A stretch of 64,000 nt of DNA from Brevibacillus centrosporus (GTDB lineage: Bacteria; Bacillota; Bacilli; Brevibacillales; Brevibacillaceae). The first letter of the stretch is position 1. Every line of letters begins with the position of its first letter. The position numbers and the translations under genes were made by a program. Shown here one piece after another: positions 27,582 through 37,800 of this stretch. Below the pieces are notes generated by a model that was not told the origin of the DNA, made no database searches, and saw only the letters and a program-made list of their open reading frames with translations. The stretch lies in the NCBI RefSeq assembly GCF_003710815.1, contig NZ_RHHP01000008.1, positions 1 to 64,000 on the forward strand, given 5' to 3'.

Positions 27582-30113
27582 TTAGCTACGGATTGTCAAG
27601 GAAATTTCCTTGAAAAATTGACCTGCCTCGTTCCTATTTTTTGCATGATCTAGCCGTGGGAACTGGGTGAAAAGTTGTCGAAGTGCATCCTGCTCTTCCC
27701 CTTTACCTGCTTGCCAAGCAAATTGATCAGCCGTGTGAAATAAAGCTGTGTAGAGTGGATTATCATGAATCACGATGCTGGAAGGGTTCTGAATGGATGC
27801 GAAGTCCATAAGCTGACGGTAGCTTTTATAAGCCATTGCAAGCCCAGCATCCTGGATATACTCTTGTATCGATTGAATCACGAAAACAAAAGGCATCGAC
27901 TTCATAATAGTAAGAAACCATTGTCCTGCTAGTAACTTTTGAGTTACCCCTAATTGATGAATATCCAGCTGGATCAATGCAACACCTTGCCTCTGAATGT
28001 TCTCATCTACTTCCTGACTAGTGGTCAAAAACGCGTGTCTGATTGGAAGCTTGGTTTCTTTAAGACGCACATGAACCGTTTCGTTATCGGTAAATTGAGG
28101 TTGAATCCCAAATATGTTGGTAAAAGCTTGTTCCATCCATTGCTGGTCCTTTCCAAAAAACCAGAGGTCATTTGCCACTTCAACCCCAGAATGGGACTTA
28201 AGATGGTTCCAGATGATCGCCTGCGCGTATATTCGTTTCTGCTCAGTTGCTAAAGCGAACAAGGATCTGGACATGGAAAATTGAAGATAGCTCATGGTCA
28301 TTGTATTGAGTGCTTGAACAGGATGCTCAACAAATGGGAGCTCGAAATTTAGCTCCGGCTCCTCCTCTTTCCTGTCCCGACGTCCATACCCCTTCTCTTC
28401 AATGAGTTCAAGATTGTGAATAAAGTCCTCTAGCACTTTTGCGTCCTTAGGCTTGTTCCTTCTCGCGGCAATGATCTCATCTCTTCTCATTGCTTCTTCT
28501 TTTATAACAAGGCAACCCTTTTCTTTTTGTTGCTGCCAGGTAATCCGGAAGGCTTCGAGAAGTTTGTCAAAGCGATTCAAATACACTTGGAATTCCTCTA
28601 GCGTCTTACGGATGTTAACGACTGAAATCTCCTCTTCTGTCGTAATCGTCTCATAATCACTTTCACTGAATATCCACCGCTTTAATTTTCGCAGGCCTAG
28701 AAATCCATTCGATTTTTTCTCTGTTCGAGTCGTGATCTTCGTTTTTGTTTCTTTATAGACTTTAAGAGTCTCGTCCGGAACAAGCTGACCACGATGAGAA
28801 CGAACATCTTCCAAAGCAAGATTTAATACGTGTAACAGCTTCTTTTCCTTGGAATCCCAAGTGTCCATTAACTGAAGCACATTTTTTTGAACTTGCAACG
28901 CGATATCCTTGAGACTTTTTCCAGATGAATGTACCTCATTCTCGCTTATACGTTCCGCATCTAACTTAATATATTGGTTTCTGATCTGCGCAAATTGATC
29001 TGAAAGCTGTCTTCTTCCCTTTTGTATTTCCGCATCGAGATGAGCACTAGCCTGTTCAGCTTCATCATGGAAGGCCTCGATCTGTTTTCTTGTTGCGTCC
29101 CAGCTTCCGATCACCTCAGTGGTAATTTGTTTATCCTGATTATAAGTAGCTAAGTCTGCCACAGCTCTCTCTTTTATTTCATTCAAATGCCTTAACAGCT
29201 GATGTAAGCGTCTCTGAGAACGCTGCCCTTCCATCTGCTCGCAAATCGAATGGATAGAGAGGAGGAGAGGCTCCAAACGGGATTTTTTCCAAGACTCCCC
29301 CTGCTTACTTCCTTTCGATTTCAAACCTTCTAAAGCAGAGATTTGAAATACAGGTGCGTTTCTCAAGCTCTTATTGGATGTTTCCTTCAATATCTTTTCG
29401 ATTCGCTGACGTAGACGTTGCTCTACCTCTTGTGATGTTCGACGTTCACTCCCACCCGATGTAAATTCAGGGGTAACACAATCGATAAAATTTTGAGCGA
29501 TGATAACAGGCTTATGTTCTGAGGCTATCTGGTTTAAGGCTTGCAAATTAGCTTGATCACTGTTTGCTTTTGTAGTTGTAAGATACAGGACGAGATCAAC
29601 TGTTGGTACCAACTGTCGTAATGCAATTTCTTCATGACCCTCCAGACCAAAAGCATCGAGGCCAGGAGAATCGACAATTTCGATGTTATTCCCTACTAGA
29701 AAGTCAGGAAACTCAAGGCAAATCTCGTCAACTTGTTCCTTATTACCTGGATTGTTTAATTCATCTGCATATTTAGCGATTATTTCTTTGTTTAACTGAT
29801 GTTGATTAAAATAGCTCGTGCTTCCATTTTTGCGAATAAGGGTACCTTTGCGCATTTTACTTTTCTTGCATGATACTAATACACCAGATGTTGGCCGTGC
29901 TTCTTGCGGCAAAATTTCCTCGCCGCAGAATGCGTTAATAAGAGTAGATTTCCCGGAACTGGTTACGCCAAGTACTCCAATGCGCCAACTAGATCTTGTC
30001 CAGTTCAAACTTCGCCTTTTAAGCCACTCTAGGTCGCCTTGAACATAAATTGCTGGTATTTGTGGATGAGTCAAAGTCCTCTCTAATTGTTGAATTATCT
30101 CTAATTCCTTCAT
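27582..30113 (-). CDS. Dynamin-like GTPase (first of the operon), long C-terminal region
   Basis: An 843-residue dynamin-family GTPase. G1 is GVLGVTSSGKSTLINAF, switch I ARPTSGVLVSC, G3 EIVDSPGLDAFG, and a G4-like IIAQNFIDC without the usual NKxD. The stalk is predicted coiled coil around residues 290-420. Unlike the other two it has no obvious membrane hairpin, but a C-terminal 250-residue region (from about 590) with alternating beta and helix segments that could be a second, degenerate GTPase-like fold. It is the first gene of the six-gene operon; the ATG follows AAGGAAG, and a terminator for sbcC lies just upstream, so the operon has its own promoter in the 60-base gap. Confidence 0.8.
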   Translation of the reverse strand: MKELEIIQQLERTLTHPQIPAIYVQGDLEWLKRRSLNWTRSSWRIGVLGVTSSGKSTLINAFCGEEILPQEARPTSGVLVSCKKSKMRKGTLIRKNGSTSYFNQHQLNKEIIAKYADELNNPGNKEQVDEICLEFPDFLVGNNIEIVDSPGLDAFGLEGHEEIALRQLVPTVDLVLYLTTTKANSDQANLQALNQIASEHKPVIIAQNFIDCVTPEFTSGGSERRTSQEVEQRLRQRIEKILKETSNKSLRNAPVFQISALEGLKSKGSKQGESWKKSRLEPLLLSIHSICEQMEGQRSQRRLHQLLRHLNEIKERAVADLATYNQDKQITTEVIGSWDATRKQIEAFHDEAEQASAHLDAEIQKGRRQLSDQFAQIRNQYIKLDAERISENEVHSSGKSLKDIALQVQKNVLQLMDTWDSKEKKLLHVLNLALEDVRSHRGQLVPDETLKVYKETKTKITTRTEKKSNGFLGLRKLKRWIFSESDYETITTEEEISVVNIRKTLEEFQVYLNRFDKLLEAFRITWQQQKEKGCLVIKEEAMRRDEIIAARRNKPKDAKVLEDFIHNLELIEEKGYGRRDRKEEEPELNFELPFVEHPVQALNTMTMSYLQFSMSRSLFALATEQKRIYAQAIIWNHLKSHSGVEVANDLWFFGKDQQWMEQAFTNIFGIQPQFTDNETVHVRLKETKLPIRHAFLTTSQEVDENIQRQGVALIQLDIHQLGVTQKLLAGQWFLTIMKSMPFVFVIQSIQEYIQDAGLAMAYKSYRQLMDFASIQNPSSIVIHDNPLYTALFHTADQFAWQAGKGEEQDALRQLFTQFPRLDHAKNRNEAGQFFKEISLTIRS

Positions 30114-30174
30114 ATGTCACTTCCTTAAAAAATGAAAACGGTTCGTTTCTTAAATTTCCGCCAAATAATAAAAA

Positions 30175-30201
30175 CAGCCTCTGCAAAATGACAGAAGGCT
30201 G
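30175..30201 (-). terminator. Terminator after sbcC
   Basis: On the minus strand CAGCCTTCTG and CAGAGGCTG pair with one bulged base around an 8-base loop, followed by TTTTTATT. It separates sbcC from the dynamin-like operon. The 170 bases between it and the sbcC stop hold no gene that I can see. Confidence 0.7.
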
Positions 30202-30381
30202 GGAACAAGCAATGCTGCAGTATAATCCCGACTGTCATGGCACGCTTATTTCACACTATTTTTAGCCCTTTTGGCTCATGTACTTTTTTATTTAGATTAC
30301 GACAAAAAGACTACAATGTCGACAGATTTCTTCCAATCTATGGTAGTAAATAGACTTACCCCAGGAATGAGTTGCCCGAAA

Positions 30382-33300
30382 TTAACTAACACAAAATTTG
30401 GTGTAACTGTATCCCTCTCTTGTCTTTTTCACTTCCAGAATGGCCGGAATAGCTTGTTTCAGCTCCTGAACATGAGAGATAACACCGATCATACGTCCGG
30501 ATTGCTGCAAATCGATCAAGGTATCGATGGCCTTGTGCAAAGACTCTTCATCGAGAGAGCCGAAACCCTCGTCTATAAACATGGTCTCCAACGAAATGCC
30601 ACCTTCATAGGATTGAATCACATCTGCCATTCCAAGCGCTAGACATAGTGAGGCATTGAACTTTTCTCCACCAGACAATGTTTTCACATCCCGCAGCTGG
30701 CCTGTGTAATGATCATAGACATCAAAACCGAGCCCGCTTTGTCTGCCGCGTTTTTCCATGCGATCACTACGAACTAAATAAAATTGCCCACCTGAAATCC
30801 GTTGCAAGCGTTGGTTCGCATTGAAAATAATTTTTTCCAGGAATTCAATCTGTAAATATCGTTCAAAGGAGATCTTTTTGGTATTTTCTCCTCGAACAAC
30901 ATCATACAAATCTTTCACGAGCTGGTGCTCATGTTCGGCGTCCTGCCAAGTCTTCTCCGCTTTGAGAATATTAGCCTTGCCTTCGGTACCCTTCCCATAG
31001 TTAAGTTCCACTTGAATGTTTTCATTGCGGATGATTTCAAGACGTTGTTCCATCTCACTAAGGCGTTGCTGCATCATGACAAGATCTTGACGTTCTTTGC
31101 CAGCAAGTGCTTCTGATAATTCCTCTATTTGTTTCGCTACTGTTTTTGTTGCTGTATGATACGTTTCTATTTGTTGTTTCAATACTGATCGGGCATCATC
31201 TGTCATCTTTGCTGCTTTGTAGGCTTCTTCTGTCTGAAACCCTGCCTGTTTCAACTCTTCGAAGTAGCTTCGGTGCGCTTTATCCTTTTTGTCGATGGTC
31301 TCCTTTTTCATACCCTCCGCATTGTTACGACTTTCAAGGGCCTTAATGTTTCGTTCATTCGTCTCTTGATATAGTACCTGGGCTTGCTTCCAGGCGGCAT
31401 CTAACTTCTTCTTGTTCTCTTCTGTGTCTCGGATTTGCTGTTCAAGCTTCTCTAGACTTCGCACCTCTTCTGGTAAAGCTGCTAGCGATTGTTCATAAAC
31501 TGCCTTCTCTGTTGCAAACACAGTCTTCGTGTCATTGAATAAGGTGGAAGTACGTTCTTTCTGTTTGCGTTTCTCTTCTAATGTAAGATTCAACGCTTCA
31601 AGTGCTTGCTTGAGTGGAGTGAGCTTGGCATGATCCTCCTTCAACTCCTTCTCCTCTTTAGCCAGCGCTTTTCCTTCTTTCACTAACTCAGCAAAGACAT
31701 CTTGAATCCCTTCCATATTGCAACCCTGTTCAAGCACTTGCTGCTGTTTCTCCTGGATCTGCAGTTGAGTTGCATTGTATTTCGCCTTCGCTTCGAGGTG
31801 TTTTTTCTCTGCCACAGATTTTTCCTTACGCAACCGTTCAAGTTCTTCTTTCGTAGGAATCTCACCGATCGTAGCAGCCTTTTTCGGATGCTCCACGCTA
31901 CCGCAAACCGGGCAAGTATCACCGTCATGAAGATGGCTCGCTAGTAAAGCAGCTTGACCTTCAATCCACAGATCCTCTACTACAGAATAAGCTCGGTCCG
32001 CTTGCTCGAATGTCTCCAAAAGTTCTCTTTCTTCCCCATGTTCTTCCGTAGATCTTTGTACGAGGGTAAGGTACTCTTGAATGATTGTTGCTTGTTGCCT
32101 CAAAAGATTAAGCCTCTCAGTCCTTGCTGGAAGGTGAACAACTTTATCCTCCAAATCTTTTACTAGAACTGATTTTTCCGATCGTTGAGTCTGTAACGTT
32201 TCCAGTTCATTCTGTGCATCTGCTACTTGTTTTGTTATGGCTTCCACTTCTGCCTCAAGCTGAAGTACCTTCTGTTGTTTCTCATCAATATCCTTTACTG
32301 TTGGCAAATATCCCTGGAGTCGTTCCAGCTCACGCAAGGCTTGCTCTCTTAACTTTTCTTTGCCCTCTTCCTGCTTATAATTCACTTCGGCCGATTGAAA
32401 ACTTAACTCTGCTTGTTCGCATTCGATCAAAGCATCTTCTAGAAATTTGCTTTTGCGGGTGAGTTCTTCCATCATCTCCACGTGATGCCGCTCGTATACA
32501 TGCAGGTGAACAGCTTTCTCGGCAAGCGAAAGCCCCACCGTTTTTTGTTGAATATCAAGCTCTTGCGAGGCAAGTTCTTGTCTTGCAGCAACCTTCTGAT
32601 CCAAAAGGTTAAATTGGTCATTCACATGTTGTGCTTGATGATATGCCGCAGTTTTTTCTTGGTGTTTTGCTGTCTCAGACTGCAGCAACTGCTTCTTTTC
32701 TACCATTTGCCCAGCATAGTAATCGATCTCTTTATCTAGCGCTTCCACGACTTGATGCGTATTGTAATGCTGCTGCTTAAAGACGTTATACAGATCAGAA
32801 CCTTCACGTCCAGCTAGGGAGCCCTTCACATTGCTGATATGATACTCCCGCATTTTGGCCAACTCCGCACAAATTTGCTGCATTTCCTTTCGCTTCTCAT
32901 TCAATTGGTCTACGACAACCTTATACAAATTGGTCTTGAAAATACGACGCAGAATCTCCTCCTTGTTTTCCGTTTCGGAGGTAAGCAACTTGCGGAATTC
33001 CCCCTGCGGCAGCATGACGATTTGACTGAACTGATCCTTCGTGAGACCAATGATTTCACGAATCTTTTCGTCCACTTGCGACACGATAAAGCGGTCAGTT
33101 ATGGGAATCTCTTCTCCACCCGTGATTTCAAATAACTCATATCTGTCGCCCGTCGCTCCTTTATTCCCTGCTTTCACATGAGCCAACTGCCGGAATACAC
33201 GGTACGAACGACCTTTCAGCTCAAAAACAAAATCAACAGAAGTGTGCACCTGATCATCAGCAAAATGACTGCGAAGCATTTTACTGTCGTTCCTGTCCTC

Positions 33301-33474
33301 CCCGCTTGCATCTCCATATAATGCAAAGCAGATCGCATCAAAGATAGATGTTTTTCCAGCTCCCGTATTCCCCGATACGACAAACAAGCGATTGTCTTTC
33401 AGTTCAGAGAAATCAATTACTTCTTCATTCTTATACGGCCCGAACGCCGTCATCGTAAGCTTCAACGGTCTCAT
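30382..33474 (-). CDS. sbcC: SbcC, exonuclease subunit with SMC-like ATPase
   Basis: About 1030 residues: N-terminal Walker A SGNTGAGKTSIFDAICFALYG, two long coiled coils around the zinc-hook CPVCGSVEHP, and the C-terminal signature LSGGEKFNASLCLALG with Walker B MFIDEGFGSLDEE. With SbcD it forms the Mre11-Rad50-type nuclease that opens hairpins and processes blocked double-strand ends. The start is the ATG at 33474 (RPLKLTMTAFGPYK), with a GAAGGTGAG site; it overlaps sbcD by 44 bases. All motifs are intact. It could be the housekeeping copy or an extra one in the island; its position between BREX and the dynamin-like operon supports the latter. Confidence 0.92.
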   Translation of the reverse strand: MRPLKLTMTAFGPYKNEEVIDFSELKDNRLFVVSGNTGAGKTSIFDAICFALYGDASGEDRNDSKMLRSHFADDQVHTSVDFVFELKGRSYRVFRQLAHVKAGNKGATGDRYELFEITGGEEIPITDRFIVSQVDEKIREIIGLTKDQFSQIVMLPQGEFRKLLTSETENKEEILRRIFKTNLYKVVVDQLNEKRKEMQQICAELAKMREYHISNVKGSLAGREGSDLYNVFKQQHYNTHQVVEALDKEIDYYAGQMVEKKQLLQSETAKHQEKTAAYHQAQHVNDQFNLLDQKVAARQELASQELDIQQKTVGLSLAEKAVHLHVYERHHVEMMEELTRKSKFLEDALIECEQAELSFQSAEVNYKQEEGKEKLREQALRELERLQGYLPTVKDIDEKQQKVLQLEAEVEAITKQVADAQNELETLQTQRSEKSVLVKDLEDKVVHLPARTERLNLLRQQATIIQEYLTLVQRSTEEHGEERELLETFEQADRAYSVVEDLWIEGQAALLASHLHDGDTCPVCGSVEHPKKAATIGEIPTKEELERLRKEKSVAEKKHLEAKAKYNATQLQIQEKQQQVLEQGCNMEGIQDVFAELVKEGKALAKEEKELKEDHAKLTPLKQALEALNLTLEEKRKQKERTSTLFNDTKTVFATEKAVYEQSLAALPEEVRSLEKLEQQIRDTEENKKKLDAAWKQAQVLYQETNERNIKALESRNNAEGMKKETIDKKDKAHRSYFEELKQAGFQTEEAYKAAKMTDDARSVLKQQIETYHTATKTVAKQIEELSEALAGKERQDLVMMQQRLSEMEQRLEIIRNENIQVELNYGKGTEGKANILKAEKTWQDAEHEHQLVKDLYDVVRGENTKKISFERYLQIEFLEKIIFNANQRLQRISGGQFYLVRSDRMEKRGRQSGLGFDVYDHYTGQLRDVKTLSGGEKFNASLCLALGMADVIQSYEGGISLETMFIDEGFGSLDEESLHKAIDTLIDLQQSGRMIGVISHVQELKQAIPAILEVKKTREGYSYTKFCVS

Positions 33475-34627
33475 GGCGCTCACCTTCTTTCTTGAAGATC
33501 TCTTGCATCGTTTCAATAAACAGCTTCTCCGTTTCCGGCGAAAGCTCCGTTCCCTTCACTTCTTGATAAAACGCTTTGAACAGCGACAGTTCATCCATCT
33601 GGGCCCGTCCGTCTACTGCCAGCGTTTCTCCGAGTAGTCCTGCAACGGCCATTTTTCGTTCTACGTGCATCGCATTTGGATAAACGGAACGAACCCTTTC
33701 CATCGGAGACAGCACTAGCGCCTCGTCAAGCAAACGAACAAACACATAGTCCTCATTGATCGGATGCTTCTCAATATCGGCAATCAGCCCTTCTACCGTT
33801 CGCATGTCATGTCTCGGCGTAAGGTCTCTTTTCTCAATCGTTGCATTTCCGTTCCCATCCAGTTCGACGACAAGATAACCTTTGTTGTGATGTTCTTCCG
33901 AAATGGAATACTTGAGAGGCGAGCCAGCGTATCGAATCGTTTCATTTCCAACATGGTGTGCCTGGTGCAGGTGCCCAAGTGCCGTGTAATGAAATCCATC
34001 AAAATGCTTGGCACTCACATGCTCAGCTCCACCGATGGATAGCGGTCTCTCCGAGTCGCTGGTATTATCCTGCGCTTCACCACTCGGTGTCACGAAAGCG
34101 TGGCCGACGAACACATGACGGGCATTAGGATCCATGGATGCTTTGATCGCTTCGGTGATTTTGTACATCGCGTCATCATGCGTTTTGATCGTGTCATCGC
34201 GGAGCAAATAGCGTACTTTTCCGGGCTCAGCATAAGGAATGAGATGAAAATGAACTTCTCCATGCTCATCGTGCAATACGACAGGCTCAAATGGATGAAT
34301 CAGTTCACCTGCGATATGTAGCCCCGAAGCTTTCATAATACTGCTGCCGAAATCCAGACGGCTTGGGCTATCGTGATTACCTGCGACTGCTACTACTGGA
34401 ATTTTCAATTGAAGAACAATTGTCTCCAGCACACGGTCTAGCAATTGCACAGCTTCAGTCGGCGGAACGGCACGATCATACAAATCTCCCGCAATAACGA
34501 TGACATCTGGTCTCTCTGATTCGACGTCCTTTATGAATTGTTCAAGGATATATTGCTGATCCTCCGTCATGTAAACACCTTGAACCAATTTGCCTAGATG
34601 CCAGTCGGCTGTGTGAAATATTTTCAT
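33431..34627 (-). CDS. sbcD: SbcD, metallophosphoesterase nuclease subunit
   Basis: About 398 residues. The Mre11-type phosphoesterase motifs are complete: HTADWHLGK, VIAGDLYDR, VAGNHDSPSRL, VGHAF and ALGHLHQAH, which bind two metal ions. It acts with SbcC on DNA ends and hairpins. The ATG at 34627 is chosen because the conserved MKIFHTADWHLG starts there and CGGAGTG lies upstream; a longer in-frame stretch to 34849 is not part of the protein. It is separated from the BREX helicase by a strong hairpin, so sbcDC is its own transcription unit. Confidence 0.92.
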   Translation of the reverse strand: MKIFHTADWHLGKLVQGVYMTEDQQYILEQFIKDVESERPDVIVIAGDLYDRAVPPTEAVQLLDRVLETIVLQLKIPVVAVAGNHDSPSRLDFGSSIMKASGLHIAGELIHPFEPVVLHDEHGEVHFHLIPYAEPGKVRYLLRDDTIKTHDDAMYKITEAIKASMDPNARHVFVGHAFVTPSGEAQDNTSDSERPLSIGGAEHVSAKHFDGFHYTALGHLHQAHHVGNETIRYAGSPLKYSISEEHHNKGYLVVELDGNGNATIEKRDLTPRHDMRTVEGLIADIEKHPINEDYVFVRLLDEALVLSPMERVRSVYPNAMHVERKMAVAGLLGETLAVDGRAQMDELSLFKAFYQEVKGTELSPETEKLFIETMQEIFKKEGERHETVEAYDDGVRAV

Positions 34628-34705
34628 TGCATCACTCCGTCCTTTCTTTTTTTCACCGTATTTACCCCTGTCACCGGTGTCTTCTGTTCTGTTAGTCCTA
34701 TTATG

Positions 34706-34745
34706 ACAAAAGTTCTCTGACAGCAGGTTGTCAGAGAACTTTTGT
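34706..34745 (-). terminator. Strong hairpin ending the BREX operon
   Basis: A perfect 17-bp stem, ACAAAAGTTCTCTGACA with its complement, around a 6-base loop. On the minus strand the last arm carries TTTTGT. It lies 70 bases past the helicase stop codon and 79 bases before sbcD. Confidence 0.7.
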
Positions 34746-34814
34746 TCGCACAATATTTTATTCACGATTCTCGTTACAAACACCCATACTATAGGAGGTA
34801 ATGCCTTTACAAAA

Positions 34815-37800
34815 TCATACAAGTAATCGTGGCGGCAGTTTCTTTTCACTCACTACAATATTATCTTGTATATAATATATAAATGTATGTTGAGCAACAT
34901 CTGAAAGATCCTCAAGATAAGCCTCCGACGGAAAGAAATCCTTATTATCAGTCAAAATAATATAACGGGGCTCTCCATTGAAGCGTTCGCTATAGAAATC
35001 AAATTTCGCTAATTGAGCGAACATTTTTACATTTATTCGACCATGTTGACGTTCGTAAGCTTCTACGATTTCTTTGTAATCCACGGAAAGAACTCTTTCC
35101 TTATTTCCTTTAGGAACAACCTCTAATTGCATGATTAGCTTTGGCGGCCTCATTGTAATGTTCTTCTGTCGTTCAACTTGAGCTAATCGGTTTTCTTTGC
35201 GTAATTCAATGTCAATCAAGTTTGCATCCAGTTGATTAATTAATGCACTGTTGCGATTATCGAGATTACTTTGTTCATATTCCGCTCTTCGATCCATAAG
35301 TTCATTCATCTGTCTTATAAATGTTTGATCGAGATACAGAAGAACGCGATTTAAGTAATGTTCACGTTTAAGCTTCGCCCGATCTCTAATTGCTATAGTT
35401 TCTTGAATTGCAGCAGACCTCATAGACGCGTCTTCTTTAACATCCAAAGTAATAGGTTCTCCAATAAAGTGTTGATGAAAAAGCCAATAATTATCAAGCC
35501 TAATAATTAGACCGTCTTCTCTCTTCGCAATGCAAATGATTTCACCATCCAATTCATTTCCTGTTCCATCTACTACACTGGCTAAATAGACATCGACGGT
35601 GATAGGCTCTTGAATTGGATAAGAAAACATAAAACGCTGAACTGTCGATTTCTCCTGATCTTTCTGAGCAAATAGCATACTCAGACGAAATAAAGGGTGA
35701 TCATCAGAGAGAAGCGCTACATTTTCATCACAATACTCAGAATATGCTGTAAAACGAATAGCCTCATTCATCTGGCTGTAAGGAATATGGTGAATTCTGC
35801 AAAAGTCTCTTACATGCTTAGGCATTCGATCGATCCGCTTTACTTTGTCGTAATTAGATAAATAAATCCGAATGTTGTTCTTTACTAATGTCTGTTCTGC
35901 AAACTCTGCATAGCAGCGGTGAGACAATTTCGATATTGCCATATCGTGTTGCTCACGTCTCATTTTCGGCAAATCAAATACATCTTCTGCCAATCGCTCT
36001 TGTTTGACAAACTCTAACAGTCTCTTGTGTTCTTCCGATATCGTTCTCTCCATTGATGCCATTAAGTCATCTAAATTTTCGCGTTCTAATATTGCGGCTT
36101 GCATAAGCGAAGGTAGATCGTGATGTTCGCCGTTAAATATTTCACCAATAAAATCATACACAAGATCCGAGCCAAGGTCACTGCGCATGCGTTCCATCTT
36201 ATCCAGCAAGCGAATCATGACATCGCCTTCACGAGTATTCGTAGCAACGAGATTAAAGACAGCAACGTCATTTTTCTGACCGATACGATGAATTCTACCC
36301 ATGCATTGCTCTAGCCTATTGGGATTCCACGGAATATCATAATTAATCATCTGATTGCAGAATTGCAGATTGATTGATTCACCACCAGCATCTGTTGCAA
36401 CCATAACTTGACATTCATTACGGAATAATTCCACTTGTTTTCTTCGCTCATCCATCGAAAATTTACCCACTATTTTCGCAACCCTCGGAAGTCTTTCCAA
36501 CAACTTTTTTTCCAAATACTCCAACGTATCTGCAGATTCCGTAAACAGAAGAAGTTTCTCTCCTTGGTTAAGCAAGCCGTTTTGTCCAAATAATGTTTGC
36601 TCCAACTCATCATACTTCCGTTCAATCGCATTTGTTTTTAGATGGGTTGTCTGTTTAATCAATCTGTGAAGTTGGTCAATCTCAATTTGAAGCTCTTTGG
36701 GATCCACTAGATCTACAGATTGTTCTAGCTGTTGCTCTATCTTTTCTTGCAAATCTAGTGCTTCTTCTGAATACTCATCGAGATTCATTGTTTTTGTTTT
36801 CTCTATAAATTTCCTACGCTCTATTATCGTAAGCTCTAATAAGTTTTGCAACCGTTTCCTACGACGTCTTAAAGACAAATCAATAGCGGCGATGGATGAA
36901 CTGAGTCGTCGTTGAAGCAGCATCATGGCAAACGCAGTACTGTTGCTTCCCGAATTGATTGCCCTATTAAAATGATGCTGAACATATTCCGTTACATCCC
37001 GATATAATTGAAGCTCTGGCTCGGAGAGTTCGTATTGTACCGTTTTCACAGTACGCTTTGGAAATAAAGGAGTTCCGTCAAAATTCTTTAGGTTCTCTTT
37101 CAATCTTCGAATAATGAAAGGATTGGCTTTCTCTCTCAATGTTTCATTGACAGATAAACTAGAGAATATATCCCCATCTACTAGTTTCATCAAGTGACGG
37201 AAATTTTCCATGTCTCCCTTATGCGGTGTTGCTGTAAGCAGGATACAATGTTCACTGCGACGCAACAAAAGCTCACCAAGCAGATAGAGCTTGGTCTTGG
37301 ACGTTTTTTTATTGCTTGTACCGTGCGTATATGCAGCCATCTTGTGTGCTTCATCCACGATAACAAGATCGAAATCTGCTTCGCTTAACATACTTTTTAC
37401 ATCTTCTCGTGCTGCCCAGTAAACAGAAGCCAGACAGTAGTTATGCTCGAGAAAAGGATTTTTGGATACATATTGTCTAACGGTTGAACGATTTATAATA
37501 AAGAACTGTTCTCCGAACTTTTCACTCAGCTCCTCTTGCCATTGCTTTAATACAAGTGGCGGTACGAGAATAAGCACTCTTTGGATGCTATCACGAGCCT
37601 TCATTTCTTTAATGAGCATACCAGACATAATCGTTTTTCCCGCCCCTGGGTCATCTGCAAGTAAAAATCGAACTTGTGGAGTTTGAAGCATACGACTATA
37701 TACTGCTTCAATTTGATGAGGAAGCGGAATCAATTTACTATTTCCTAAAGCTCTTTTAGAAGAATACTTGGTATCCATCGAGAAGATATAATATTGTAAA

